NCBI RefSeq assembly: GCF_900109165.1
Contig: NZ_FNZF01000003.1
Location: 62,001 to 126,000 of the forward strand
Direction: 5' to 3'
Length of the DNA stretch: 64,000 nt
Origin: Bhargavaea ginsengi
GTDB lineage: Bacteria > Bacillota > Bacilli > Bacillales_A > Planococcaceae
Both the position numbers and the translations under genes were made by a program. The notes beneath the pieces were generated by a model. The model did not search any database and was not told the DNA's origin. It saw only the letters and a program-made list of their open reading frames with translations. Below, piece after piece: positions 8,259 to 16,815 of the stretch. Position 1 is the first letter of the stretch. Every line of letters begins with the position of its first letter.

Positions 8259-8699
8259 ATGCGTTTGACTGTGTATTTGGCCGGAGAGATCCACTCGTCC
8301 TGGCGGGATGAAATCAAACAGAAAGTAGCTGCCCTGAATCTGCCGATCGACTTTGTCGGGCCTCAGGAGAACCATGACCGCTCCGACAACATCGGCGAAG
8401 AGATCATCGGCGAGCAGCCGGGACCGTTCTACAAAGACTGGGCGGCATCGAGCTTCAACAACCTGCGCACCGAGGTGCTCATGCAGAAGTCAGATCTCGT
8501 CATCGCGCTGTTCGGTGAGAAATACAAGCAATGGAACACCGCAATGGACGCAAGCGCTGCGGTCGCGCTCGGCAAGCCGCTCATCCTTATCCGTCCGGAG
8601 CAGCACATCCATGCGCTAAAGGAACTTTCCCGCAAGGCAAGCGCCACCGTGGAAAACTGCGACCAGGCGATCAAAGCGCTCAAGTATATCTTTGACTAA
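8259..8699 (+). CDS. ytoQ: YtoQ family protein
   Basis: A 146-residue protein matching Bacillus YtoQ in length and pattern: YLAGEIHSSWR near the start, FVGPQENHDRSDNIGE, WAASSFNNLRTEVLMQKSDLVIALFGEKYKQWNTAMDA and GKPLILI. The fold resembles nucleoside 2-deoxyribosyltransferases, but the biochemical role is not established. The track-length frame begins at 8223; ATG 8259 follows GGAGGGG with good spacing and is preferred. A 39-residue gene follows 16 bp later. Confidence 0.85.
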   Translation: MRLTVYLAGEIHSSWRDEIKQKVAALNLPIDFVGPQENHDRSDNIGEEIIGEQPGPFYKDWAASSFNNLRTEVLMQKSDLVIALFGEKYKQWNTAMDASAAVALGKPLILIRPEQHIHALKELSRKASATVENCDQAIKALKYIFD

Positions 8700-8715
8700 G
8701 TGGAGGCATCCAATT

Positions 8716-8835
8716 ATGGAGAATGAGAATAAATCGTTCAGCCTCGCTGACATCCGCACCCGTTATTTCATCTTCTTTGGTGGTGCAGTCGGAGCGGTGC
8801 TCGGGCTGATGGCCTATGTGAATGATTGGATTTAA
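8716..8835 (+). CDS. 39-aa single-pass membrane protein
   Basis: A short gene with a strong ribosome site (GTGGAGG, about 9 bases before ATG). It encodes a charged N-terminus (MENENKSF) and one membrane helix (YFIFFGGAVGAVLGLMAYV). It directly follows ytoQ on the same strand and ends 13 bp before a strong terminator, so it is probably co-transcribed. Function unknown. Confidence 0.55.
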   Translation: MENENKSFSLADIRTRYFIFFGGAVGAVLGLMAYVNDWI

Positions 8836-8848
8836 TGTAGACAGATGA

Positions 8849-8879
8849 AGCCGTCCGGCAGGCGCCGGACGGCTTTTTT
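8849..8879. terminator. Terminator after the ytoQ unit
   Basis: An 11-bp perfect stem AGCCGTCCGGC/GCCGGACGGCT with a 4-base loop is followed by TTTTTT on the plus strand. It separates the ytoQ unit from repeat array 2. Confidence 0.9.
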
Positions 8880-8890
8880 ATGGTTACCGA

Positions 8891-9055
8891 TTTCGTCATT
8901 CAGATTGGCAATTTCGTCATTCGTGCCGGTAATCTCGTCATTCCGTCCTCCAGTTTCGTCATTCACCACAAATATAGCCACGAATGACGAAATCAACCGA
9001 GGGAATGACGAGATTGGACCGATGAATGATGAAACCTAGAGCTCGAATGACGAAA
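8891..9055. repeat. 21-bp-period array 2, symmetric, word TTTCGTCATTC
   Basis: Four forward words start at 8891, 8912, 8933 and 8954. Four inverted words (GAATGACGAAA type) start at 8982, 9003, 9024 and 9045. All steps are 21 bp and the two halves are exactly symmetric about 8973, so every word can pair with its partner in one long interrupted hairpin. Spacers do not pair. The last word lies inside the 3' end of the adjacent GNAT gene. Confidence 0.95.
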
Positions 9056-9563
9056 TCGGCTGCGGATCATCCTTCCTGAAACTTTCCCGACTCAGCGAAT
9101 AGATCACCTGCTGTTCCCCGAATCGTTCCACTCGTCTCTCCTCTTTCATCCCAAGCCGCTCCAGCAACCGGCGGGAGACAGTGTTGGCAGTTTGAGTTTC
9201 TGCAAGCAACCGATTCTGCCCAAGGTTGCAGAAGGCATGGCGGATGACTTCGCCTGCTACTTCACTCCCGAGGCCCCTGCCCCAAAACTTCGGCAGAAGC
9301 TGATAAGAGACCTCCTGGGCCTCCCCGTCATGGTGAAGGTCCAGTGAGACGGTGCCCATGAATACCCCGTCATCCTTATGGCGAACCAACCAGTAACTAT
9401 CGGGATTCTCCAGTATGTCAGCGAAGGCCCGCTCCACTTCAGCGCCAGTTCTCGTTCCGCCCAGATATGCGCGCACCTGATCGTTTCCATAAAGCGATTT
9501 GACCGCCTCCAGATCACCAGCCTCCGGCGGCTCCAGTATACATCGGGCAGTCTCCAGCCTCAT
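9036..9563 (-). CDS. GNAT family N-acetyltransferase (RimJ/RimL type)
   Basis: A 175-residue acetyltransferase of the RimJ-like group. It has RCILEPPEAGDLEAV at the N-terminus, the acetyl-CoA pyrophosphate loop PKFWGRGLGSEVAG (about residues 90-104) and the C-terminal NTVSRRLLERLGM. The acceptor is unknown. Its ATG overlaps the stop of the HIT gene (ATGA, 9560-9563), so the two are coupled. Its last residues (ISSFEL) are encoded by one unit of repeat array 2, so the array has encroached on the coding end. Confidence 0.85.
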   Translation of the reverse strand: MRLETARCILEPPEAGDLEAVKSLYGNDQVRAYLGGTRTGAEVERAFADILENPDSYWLVRHKDDGVFMGTVSLDLHHDGEAQEVSYQLLPKFWGRGLGSEVAGEVIRHAFCNLGQNRLLAETQTANTVSRRLLERLGMKEERRVERFGEQQVIYSLSRESFRKDDPQPISSFEL

Positions 9564-9970
9564 TCTTCCATAGCCCCTCTGATCTTCTTTTCAAGGGAGT
9601 CAAAATCGATTGAAGACACGTCAATCTCAGGCTCAACCCAGCCGAATCCGTCCCTTTTGTACCGCGGAACGATGTGCATATGATAATGCTCCACATCTTT
9701 GAATATCCCGTTGTTCTGCATGATGGTGATGCCGTCCGTCCCTAAGGATGATTCAATTGCCTTCGCAGCCTTCTGCGCGGCAAGGATCACCGCCTGCAGG
9801 CTGTCCGGATCCACATCAGCGAACTCCACCGCATGCCGCTTTGGCACGATGAGGACGTGCCCCGGGTTGATCGGGTACTTATCAAGGAAACAGCAGACGA
9901 GGTCGTCCTCATAGATGATATGCCCCTTGGCTTTCCTATTGATGATGTCGCAAAAAATACAGGTCGGCAT
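9560..9970 (-). CDS. hit: HIT family nucleotide hydrolase
   Basis: A 136-residue histidine-triad protein. It starts MPTCIFCDI (N-terminal CxxC zinc pair), has NPGHVLIVPKRH in the middle, and the catalytic triad HYHMHIVPR near residue 95. HIT proteins hydrolyse nucleotide phosphoramidates and related substrates. A longer frame reading back through repeat array 3 is an artefact; the start at 9970 follows AAAGGGGA. It is translationally coupled to the downstream GNAT gene. Confidence 0.92.
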   Translation of the reverse strand: MPTCIFCDIINRKAKGHIIYEDDLVCCFLDKYPINPGHVLIVPKRHAVEFADVDPDSLQAVILAAQKAAKAIESSLGTDGITIMQNNGIFKDVEHYHMHIVPRYKRDGFGWVEPEIDVSSIDFDSLEKKIRGAMEE

Positions 9971-10008
9971 AGCTATTCCCCTTTCAAACCAGTTGATTGT
10001 CTCTCCAA

Positions 10009-10152
10009 TTTCGTCATTCGGATTGGCAATTTCGTCATTCGTGCCGGTAATCTCGTCATTCCGCCCTCCAGTTTCGTCATTCACTTTGAAGGCAACTGTG
10101 AATGACAAGATTAAGAAGCCGAATGCTGAAACCTAAGGACTGAATGACGAAA
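10009..10152. repeat. 21-bp-period array 3, near copy of array 2
   Basis: Forward words TTTCGTCATTC start at 10009, 10030, 10051 and 10072; inverted words start at 10100, 10121 and 10142, all 21 bp apart and symmetric about 10091. The spacers of the left arm (ending ATTGGCAA, GTGCCGGTAA, CTCCAG) are almost identical to those of array 2, so the two arrays share a recent common source. The pair flanks the HIT-GNAT genes. This array lies between two divergent genes. Confidence 0.95.
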
Positions 10153-10240
10153 TTGCCTGCGGACCACCTTCTCCCGCTGCCCCCAGTTCCCAATCATCTC
10201 CTAATCCTGTACAATTGGAGAAAGATGGGAGGTGACCGGG

Positions 10241-10672
10241 ATGAAACAGAAATGGATGTTGCATGGCATCGGAGCCGGGATCATCAGCGGCATGTTGCTC
10301 GGGGCATTTTTGTGGGCGGTTGAGGAACAAAGCGGCCATAGCGTGTACACGCTCCTCATGAATGTCGACTATATCCCGGTCGTGAACGCCTTCACCTATC
10401 CCGCTCCTGTCGAATTCCTTTTCCATCTGATTGTCTCGGTCATCCTCGCGACCGTCCTTTTGTGGCTCGTCAGACGGATGCGGATGCTCGGCAACCGCGT
10501 CATCGTCTGGCTCGTCACCGTGAACACCCTGATCGGTGCCCTGATCTGGCCGGTCACTTCCTTTTCCGGCCGCACTCCGTCACCTGCCGACTGGGTGTCT
10601 CTCGCCTGGTGGCTCGCGGGACATGCGCTTTACGGTGCGGTGCTGGGATGGCTATTCCGGGAAAAAGATTAA
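10241..10672 (+). CDS. Multi-pass membrane protein, YagU-like paralogue A
   Basis: A 143-residue protein with four predicted membrane segments (about residues 8-26, 50-72, 79-98 and 116-136). A conserved loop (YTLLMNVDYIPVVNAF) is shared almost word for word with the protein encoded at 12749-13171. The ribosome site GGGAGGTGA precedes ATG 10241; the in-frame GTG at 10232 overlaps it. Function unknown; the YagU-type label is a guess from topology. Confidence 0.7.
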   Translation: MKQKWMLHGIGAGIISGMLLGAFLWAVEEQSGHSVYTLLMNVDYIPVVNAFTYPAPVEFLFHLIVSVILATVLLWLVRRMRMLGNRVIVWLVTVNTLIGALIWPVTSFSGRTPSPADWVSLAWWLAGHALYGAVLGWLFREKD

Positions 10673-10689
10673 TGCGTTCCCATCAAACC

Positions 10690-11093
10690 TTAAACATTTT
10701 CTGTACAAGTAATTTCGATTGTATGATTCATAGGGTCTAATATGGGAAAGCTCCAATAGCCTTTCCATTCGGGTTTATTAAAATAGCTTGTTACACCATG
10801 ATTAATCACCGAGCGCACAATTTCATTAAAATCCTCTTGTTCACACTCTATCGACCAGCCTGTCCTTGGTACTGTACCTCCCTCCCATCCTGGTTGAATT
10901 GAAAATGAAGGAGTTAATGGCTCGAAATCCTTATGGAAACCAATACTTAATTGATGCTCACCTATCTTAAAGGCAATCGAGTTTTCACTTTCCCAGATAA
11001 GATTTAAATGAAGGATTTCAGTATAAAACCACTTCATCCTCTCCAAATCGTTTCAATATAGGTGAACCCGAATCGTTTTGCCATTTTGGTCAT
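10690..11093 (-). pseudogene. VOC/glyoxalase-like protein with a 5' frameshift
   Basis: The main frame (11046 down to 10690, 118 codons) is a VOC domain: LERMKWFYTEILHLNL, PGWEGGTVPRTGWSIE, WSFPILDPMNHTIEI. It begins in the middle of the first strand-helix unit. The missing N-terminus (MTKMAKRFGFTYIE) is encoded just upstream in another frame, with an ATG at 11093 preceded by AGGGGAGAG. A one-base change around 11046-11055 would restore one frame of about 133 residues. The gene is AT-rich compared with its neighbours, suggesting transfer. It may still be expressed from the TTG at 11046. Confidence 0.55.
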
Positions 11094-11122
11094 CCCTTCA
11101 ACTCTCCCCTTGAAGAGTCCTC

Positions 11123-11743
11123 TTACTCCAGTATGCGCATGATATCCTGCGGTTTCTCAAAGTTGTATGCCGCGGAAATCTTCTCCGGATGTTTGCAGCC
11201 CCACAAGGCCAGACCAAAGTCGATACCGGTATCCCGTGCACATTTATAGTCGTAAACCGTGTCCCCTATGTAAATCGCCGTCTTAGGATCGGCGCCTGAA
11301 ATCTCAAGAAACTTCAATAGTGGATCCGGGTTGGGCTTGTGTTTTTCAGTGTCATCGGCGGAGACCGAGTGCGTCATATAGCCTGACAGTCCGAACGGCT
11401 CGAAGTCGTCTATGATTTCCTGATTTGTCTTTGAAGTCACGATGCCGAGTACCAGGCCCCGGTCCTCCAAGGTCCCCAGTACTTCCTTAATCCCGTCGAA
11501 CACCTTGATCTCGTGAAAGAACTCTTTCATGAAATGATTCCAGCGCTTGTTCGCCTGCCCGATATCCGTGATATCCAGCAGGGGAAGTGAGCTGGAACCC
11601 GGGATTCCAAGGACGAACGTCAACTCTTCCAGCGGCATCTGTTTGCCGTAGTCTTCTTTCAGCATTTTTTGAAGCGAACCCAGGACGGCTTTTTCCGTGT
11701 CAATTAGTGTTCCGTCGACATCAAAGATAATGGTGTTGTACAT
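11123..11743 (-). CDS. HAD-superfamily hydrolase (PGP/phosphonatase-like)
   Basis: A 206-residue HAD phosphatase. Motif I is IIFDVDGTLIDT at residues 5-16, with a helical cap inserted after it, motif II VTSKT, a lysine in KPNPDP and motif IV YIGDTVYDYKCA. This is the HAD-IA pattern of phosphoglycolate phosphatase and PpaX-type enzymes; the substrate cannot be fixed from sequence. The real start is ATG 11743 after GGGAGAGGG; a longer upstream frame overlaps the next gene and is not used. Confidence 0.85.
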   Translation of the reverse strand: MYNTIIFDVDGTLIDTEKAVLGSLQKMLKEDYGKQMPLEELTFVLGIPGSSSLPLLDITDIGQANKRWNHFMKEFFHEIKVFDGIKEVLGTLEDRGLVLGIVTSKTNQEIIDDFEPFGLSGYMTHSVSADDTEKHKPNPDPLLKFLEISGADPKTAIYIGDTVYDYKCARDTGIDFGLALWGCKHPEKISAAYNFEKPQDIMRILE

Positions 11744-11771
11744 GTGAACCCTCTCCCTATCTCTATTGATT

Positions 11772-12623
11772 TCACTCAAACGGACTGTCGGAAAACCGCT
11801 CCGGCACGGGCTGGTCCACGCCGTACCTGGCAAATTCGGTATCAAGATCCGGATACTGCGCTTCCACAAGCTGCAACGTTTCTTCAAGCACTTCCTGCAT
11901 TCTTGCAGCAGCCTCAGTCGGGGACTCCCTGTACATCTCCCTCAGCCGCCACTCCAGGTTTTCCGGCTTGACCGGAAGTTCGTGAAGCCGCTTGAACATC
12001 CATTTGTAGGTCGGGAAGTAAGAGCCGTTCAGCGCGAGCAGAACGATGAAGAGGCTGGATTGGATGTTGCTCATGATGTTAAAGAAGGCCGCCGGATTAT
12101 TTCGGCGGGCCGCAAAGTGGAGCTGGCGCAGATGGAAGTGCGGCAGGTACTCATCCAGGAAGCGGCGGGCCAGTTCATCCGGGTACTGCTCTGTCCTTTC
12201 TTGCCACTTCCGGACCAGCTCCTCCCCGTACAGGGGGATGCCTGTGCGTACTGTGTCGACAACATTATGCGCTCCAAGGTCTGTGCTGAACTCATCGAAA
12301 ACCCGGTCCAGGATATCCTCTTCCTCCGATACGGATTTATGCCACAGGTCCACAGGAAAGCCTTCGATCTCAAGGGCGCTCTCATGGCCGTGGTCGATTT
12401 TCGGATACCGGTGGACTGCACCCAGTTCCCCGGCGATGGCACGCTTTTCTTCTTTGTTGGGCTGCCGGTCCCAATAAGCGATCAGTTCCAGGTCCGAGTA
12501 CACGTCAGAATAGCCCCGCGCTGCGGAGCCGCCGACCAGTATCGCCCGGATGCCGGCTTTCCCTTTTAGCTTCTCCGCGAGGTTTCTGGCTGCGTCCAGT
12601 CTCCATTCCGTCTGATGATCCAT
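11772..12623 (-). CDS. Nucleotidyltransferase-domain protein (DUF4037-like)
   Basis: A 283-residue protein. The N-terminus carries a polymerase-beta-type nucleotidyltransferase core, LVGGSAARGYSDVYSDLEL, with the GS and DxD metal-binding pattern. A helical C-terminal domain follows. Relatives are aminoglycoside-nucleotidyltransferase-like and toxin/antitoxin-associated enzymes, but no partner gene is adjacent. It lies 28 bp upstream of the HAD gene on the same strand, probably one operon. Start at 12623 (AAGGGAG, 9-base spacing). Confidence 0.75.
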   Translation of the reverse strand: MDHQTEWRLDAARNLAEKLKGKAGIRAILVGGSAARGYSDVYSDLELIAYWDRQPNKEEKRAIAGELGAVHRYPKIDHGHESALEIEGFPVDLWHKSVSEEEDILDRVFDEFSTDLGAHNVVDTVRTGIPLYGEELVRKWQERTEQYPDELARRFLDEYLPHFHLRQLHFAARRNNPAAFFNIMSNIQSSLFIVLLALNGSYFPTYKWMFKRLHELPVKPENLEWRLREMYRESPTEAAARMQEVLEETLQLVEAQYPDLDTEFARYGVDQPVPERFSDSPFE

Positions 12624-12748
12624 CCTCCCCAACTCCCTTCATGATTGACTTCCACTAAACTCATCTGTGCATTTCTTCGTCACAACAAGCGTTTTCCCGG
12701 CCCTCTCCGGGGAATAGAAAACTATTCTATTAAGTGCGGGGTGGCCAA

Positions 12749-13171
12749 ATGATAAAAACGATCGGAAAGCTGGCACTCATCGGATTCATCGCGGGTTTGG
12801 TACTGATCGCGGTCATGAAGGTGATCCAATGGGTGACCGGGAGCCCGGCGTATGTGCTTCTGTTCAACTTTGACTACATACCTGTCGTGAACACATGGGA
12901 ACCCGTCTGGCTGGTCGGGTTCATGTTCCACAACATCACCTGCATCGTGAGCGCGGTCGTGCTGTATTTCCTGCTGAGGCCGTTCGGGATGGAAAAGCAG
13001 ATCCTGCCGTATGTCGCGGTCTATTCTATCGGCGGCGGGCTGCTGTTTTCACTCACCGCACTTTCCGAGCAGCCGCCCGATTTCTCTGACGGAGAGGCGT
13101 GGATCTGGTGGACGCTCGCCCACGCTGTGTTCGGCTGGGTCGTCGGCGGACTGATCAGGCGTTGGATCTAA
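12749..13171 (+). CDS. Multi-pass membrane protein, paralogue B
   Basis: A 140-residue protein with four predicted membrane segments. It shares the loop pattern YVLLFNFDYIPVVNTWEPV and the C-terminal AHAVFGWVVGGLIR with the protein at 10241-10672, so the two are paralogues 2.1 kb apart. The ribosome site GGGGTGG precedes ATG 12749. Its 3' end overlaps the convergent VOC gene by 17 bp. Function unknown. Confidence 0.7.
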   Translation: MIKTIGKLALIGFIAGLVLIAVMKVIQWVTGSPAYVLLFNFDYIPVVNTWEPVWLVGFMFHNITCIVSAVVLYFLLRPFGMEKQILPYVAVYSIGGGLLFSLTALSEQPPDFSDGEAWIWWTLAHAVFGWVVGGLIRRWI

Positions 13172-13592
13172 AACTCTGGTTAATGAGTTCTTTATAAGCC
13201 GGGCTCAGTTCACTCCATACGTCGAACCGGTTGCCGTCCGGATCGGCAAAGACGAAATTCCGTCCGGCGTGGCCGCGGTCTTCGATGTCACCGACGCGGA
13301 TTCCTTTATCCGTGAATTCCTGGTGGACCGATTCGAGAGCTTCCAGACCGTCCACTTCAAAGGTCAGCGAAAACCGCTCCTCACCGTGGATATCGGTGAA
13401 ATTCGACCGCTCGCCTTCCGCCGCTTTCACGAGAAAGAAGCTTTGTCCCGCAAGGTTGACAATCGCTTTGTCCTCATCCCGGTAACTGATTTCGGCATCC
13501 AGGTAATCCGTGTACCATCTTGACGAACGGTCCACATCCATCACCGGAACATAGACTGTCCCCACTCTCAATAACCTTCCGCTCACTTGCAT
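13155..13592 (-). CDS. VOC family protein (glyoxalase/bleomycin-resistance fold)
   Basis: A 145-residue single-chain VOC protein with two beta-alpha-beta-beta-beta modules: VGTVYVPVMDVDRSSRWYTDYL in the first and NFVFADPDGNRFDVWSE in the second. The metal ligands typical of the family can be placed at Glu/His positions, but the substrate is unknown. The start at 13592 follows a G-run; a longer frame to 13619 is possible. Convergent with and overlapping the preceding membrane-protein gene. Confidence 0.75.
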   Translation of the reverse strand: MQVSGRLLRVGTVYVPVMDVDRSSRWYTDYLDAEISYRDEDKAIVNLAGQSFFLVKAAEGERSNFTDIHGEERFSLTFEVDGLEALESVHQEFTDKGIRVGDIEDRGHAGRNFVFADPDGNRFDVWSELSPAYKELINQSFRSNA

Positions 13593-13648
13593 CCCCCCTG
13601 GAACCTTGTTCAGTAACATTCTCTTTCCCTTTCCAGTTCTCCTTCAGA

Positions 13649-13687
13649 CAGCAAAAGCCTCCAAACCACTAACGGTTCGGAGGCTTT
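13649..13687 (-). terminator. Terminator after the MMPL transporter gene
   Basis: A stem AGCCTCC..GGTT(C)GGAGGCT with a short loop; the minus strand ends in TTTT. It lies immediately downstream of the MMPL stop at 13693. Confidence 0.75.
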
Positions 13688-13692
13688 CTCAA

Positions 13693-16600
13693 TCAATTCT
13701 CTTCTTTCGTCCTGGTCGACAGCGCAATCAGTGCCGGAAGCAAGATCGGCATCATGACAAAGGCCAGGAGCACGAGTCCTACGATGACCACAATCGCTAC
13801 CTGAATGAGTGTCAGGATACCGGACGGGATCAGCGCAGCGAAGGTGCCGCCGAGGATGATCGCAGCCGAGATGACGACGCTGCCCATGTGGCGGGACGCG
13901 TCGACGATCGCGCGCTTCGGATCGCCGTCGGTTTCCTTATAGCGCATCATAAGGAAGATGCTGTAGTCGACGCCCAGTGCAACGATCATGATAAAGCTGA
14001 AGAACGGAACGTTCCAGCCAAGTTCGCTCATGCCGAGGAACCAGTTGCTCAGCATCTCCGTCGCACCGAGTGCCGCAGCGTACGACAGGATCAGCGAGAT
14101 GATGATGAAGATCGGCTGGAGGACGGAGCGTGTGATGAAGATCAGCACAATCGCGATACCGATCAGCATGATCGCTGCCGTCCGACTAAAGTCGCCCGCC
14201 GACATCTCCTGCAGGTCAGCATTCTGCGAAGACTTGCCGCCGACGGCCATGTCCGCATCCGCCAGTTCGGTGCCTTTAATCCCCGATTGTGCCTGATCAC
14301 GGACCACCTGGACGACATCCATCGCTTCCGCGGAGAACGGGTTGACGTCAAGGATGACCGTCATCCGGGCGGTCTTCCGGTCAGGCGACATGTACATGTC
14401 GAGCGCCTCCTGGAAGTCCTCGCCTTTCAGAATGTCTTCCGGAACGAAGAATGTTCCGGACGCTTCCGAATCGCTGAGGCCACCGAGGTAACTCTGTGCT
14501 TCTTCCAGCCCTTCGCTGACCTGTCCGAGGCCTTCGGTGCTTGCAGCAAGGCCGGTCTGGAGCTGGCCCATCTTTTCCTGAAGGTCGGAAAGTCCTGCCA
14601 TCAGCTGCTGCTGACCGTTATTGACTGTATCCAGACCGGTTGCGAGTCCGCCGGATTCCTGCTGGATGCGTCCGGCACCGGCTGCCCCGTCATTCAGGCC
14701 CGATTCCAGTTCAGATGCACCCGATTGAAGCTGTCCGACTCCTGTCTTCAGGGCGCCCAGGCCGTCTTCCACAGACTGGAGCGAGGCATTCGCTTCACGG
14801 AACTGGGCAAGCACGCCCTCATACTGTGGTGTCATCTGGTCAAGCTGTGCGCTCAGGCCGGCCAGCTGTTCCTGAGCCGCCTTGGCTGTGCCAAGCGCCT
14901 GCTGGACATTCGGGTCCTGAGCCATGTCCGGGTTGCTTTCAATCAGTGCGTTGAGCGAGGCCTCGATCTGGCCGAACGCGCCCTGTGCACCAGCCACCGC
15001 CTCACGGATGCCGTTAAAGTACTGCGTGAACGAGCCGAGGCCAGATTCGATCGCCGTGTAGCCGTTGTGCAGCTCGGTGACACCGTTTTGCAGGGTCTGC
15101 ACATTTTCATTTGCGGAGGCAAGCCCCTGACGGATCTCGCCGGCACCAGCCGCCCCGTTCTGCATCCCGGACGTCACCTGGCCGAGCGCATCCTGAAGGG
15201 AAGCCGCGCCCCTTTTCAGTTCGCCGGTGCCGTCTATCAGGCGCTGAACGTTGGAGAGGTCGGTGCTGCTTCCGCTGCCGACCTGCCCTTCCGCATCCGT
15301 CAGGCCGCCGCGGATTTCCTCGACGCCCGACTTCGCATCGCCGAGCCCGCTGTTCAGCGTCCTCGACTGGTCATCAATATACAGTTCCCCGATTCGTTCG
15401 CCTGCCGGGCGGGTCGGCGCGAGCACTTTCGAGACACCGTCGACCTTGCCGATCTTGCCGGCCAGTTCATCCAATGTCTTCAGCGTTTCCTGCGAATCCA
15501 TCGGTTCATCAGTTTGGATCATAATGGTTGCCGGAGACGAGAAGCCCGGTTCAAAATGCTTTTCAATGACATTGATGCCCTGCTTGGATTCATATTTATC
15601 GTCCACTTCATACAGGTCGTTGTAGTTCAGCGTCCCGTCATGCAGGAGGATGAACGGCACACAGACCGCGAGTGTGAACAGCAGTGCCAGAAACGGCCGG
15701 AGCACCGACTGTTTGGACAGGAAATGCCAAAGCTTGCTGTCGCCGTGGCCTTCGAAATTCTTCGAAGGCCAGAACATCTTCCGGCCGAGCAGCGCCATGA
15801 AAAACGGGTTCAGCGTCATGAGGACAAGCAGCAACACCGCGACACCGATGCCAATCGCAGATGTCGACTGATACAGCGAAAACTCGGCAAGTGCGAGCAC
15901 CGAGACACCGATCATGACCGCGACGCCGCTGTAAAGAACCGTTTTCCCGGCAGTCCGATAGGTTTCAAGAAGGGCGGCCACCTTGCTTTCCTGGCGGCTC
16001 AGCTCCTCCTTGAAGCGCGTGAACAGCAGGATGTTGTAGTCGGTCCCGATCCCGAACAGAATGACGACGAGGAACACCTGCGTGAAGTTCGAAAACGGGA
16101 AGTCCAACTTATCGACAATCTGTGTGACGACGCCGAGCGAGACGAGGTACGACACCCCGACACCGAGCAGCGAGACAAACGGAACGACCGGAGAGCGGAA
16201 CACCGCGATCAGGATGAGGACGATAAAGATGACCGCAATCAGCTCGGTCTTTTTCACGCCGTCCTGAGTCGAACTCGAAAAGTCATCGGTGATCAGTTCT
16301 GCACCGGTCAGATACGTGTCGACGCCGTCCGCCTGAACCGCTTCCCGGATGTCTTTACGGACGTCCTTCAGCTCGCCCTGCGTCTTGTCGACCGAAACTT
16401 GGGCAAGGTACGTTGTGTTATCTTCAGACGCAAGCTGCGCTTCCGCCTCCTCGCTGTCAAACGGAGTGAGAAGATCCGTGATGCCGAGTTTTTTCCGGTC
16501 CGACTCCAGCCCATCGATGACCGACCGGATCTGTTCCTTCTGGGTTTCGCTCAATGCCTTGCCATTGCCGCTGTTAAAGACGGCGATCAGCTCATAGCGG

Positions 16601-16785
16601 TCACCCTCCCCGCTCAGGTCTTTCGCCATCTCATCTGCGACGACGCTCTGGAACGAGTCGGGAATCGAAATCTGCCCTTTTTCCCGGACCAGCTGTTCCA
16701 TGTCCGGCATCGTGACGACGGCCAGCACCGTGGCCAGAAGCCAGAGGACGAGCGCCGTGATTCTTGCTGTCTTAGATTTCATCAT
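13693..16785 (-). CDS. MMPL/RND-type transporter
   Basis: A 1030-residue inner-membrane exporter of the MMPL branch of the RND superfamily, driven by protons. The Asp-Tyr relay of the family is present in both halves (GTDYNILLFTR and VDYSIFLMMRY). The periplasm-side loop between the halves (about residues 470-720) is a long coiled, Gly/Leu/Gln-rich segment with repeated GAxxLxxGL units like YhgE/Pip-type exporters. Substrates of such systems are lipids or amphipathic drugs. It follows its TetR regulator and two operator palindromes; the start at 16785 has AAAGGTGA. Confidence 0.92.
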   Translation of the reverse strand: MMKSKTARITALVLWLLATVLAVVTMPDMEQLVREKGQISIPDSFQSVVADEMAKDLSGEGDRYELIAVFNSGNGKALSETQKEQIRSVIDGLESDRKKLGITDLLTPFDSEEAEAQLASEDNTTYLAQVSVDKTQGELKDVRKDIREAVQADGVDTYLTGAELITDDFSSSTQDGVKKTELIAVIFIVLILIAVFRSPVVPFVSLLGVGVSYLVSLGVVTQIVDKLDFPFSNFTQVFLVVILFGIGTDYNILLFTRFKEELSRQESKVAALLETYRTAGKTVLYSGVAVMIGVSVLALAEFSLYQSTSAIGIGVAVLLLVLMTLNPFFMALLGRKMFWPSKNFEGHGDSKLWHFLSKQSVLRPFLALLFTLAVCVPFILLHDGTLNYNDLYEVDDKYESKQGINVIEKHFEPGFSSPATIMIQTDEPMDSQETLKTLDELAGKIGKVDGVSKVLAPTRPAGERIGELYIDDQSRTLNSGLGDAKSGVEEIRGGLTDAEGQVGSGSSTDLSNVQRLIDGTGELKRGAASLQDALGQVTSGMQNGAAGAGEIRQGLASANENVQTLQNGVTELHNGYTAIESGLGSFTQYFNGIREAVAGAQGAFGQIEASLNALIESNPDMAQDPNVQQALGTAKAAQEQLAGLSAQLDQMTPQYEGVLAQFREANASLQSVEDGLGALKTGVGQLQSGASELESGLNDGAAGAGRIQQESGGLATGLDTVNNGQQQLMAGLSDLQEKMGQLQTGLAASTEGLGQVSEGLEEAQSYLGGLSDSEASGTFFVPEDILKGEDFQEALDMYMSPDRKTARMTVILDVNPFSAEAMDVVQVVRDQAQSGIKGTELADADMAVGGKSSQNADLQEMSAGDFSRTAAIMLIGIAIVLIFITRSVLQPIFIIISLILSYAAALGATEMLSNWFLGMSELGWNVPFFSFIMIVALGVDYSIFLMMRYKETDGDPKRAIVDASRHMGSVVISAAIILGGTFAALIPSGILTLIQVAIVVIVGLVLLAFVMMPILLPALIALSTRTKEEN

Positions 16786-16815
16786 TGGATCACCTTTCGT
16801 CTATATTGCACAAAG

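Noticed and set aside
9971-10108. An N-terminal extension of the HIT protein
   Set aside because: It is the translation of repeat array 3; the true start at 9970 has a ribosome site and the family's MPTCIFC start.
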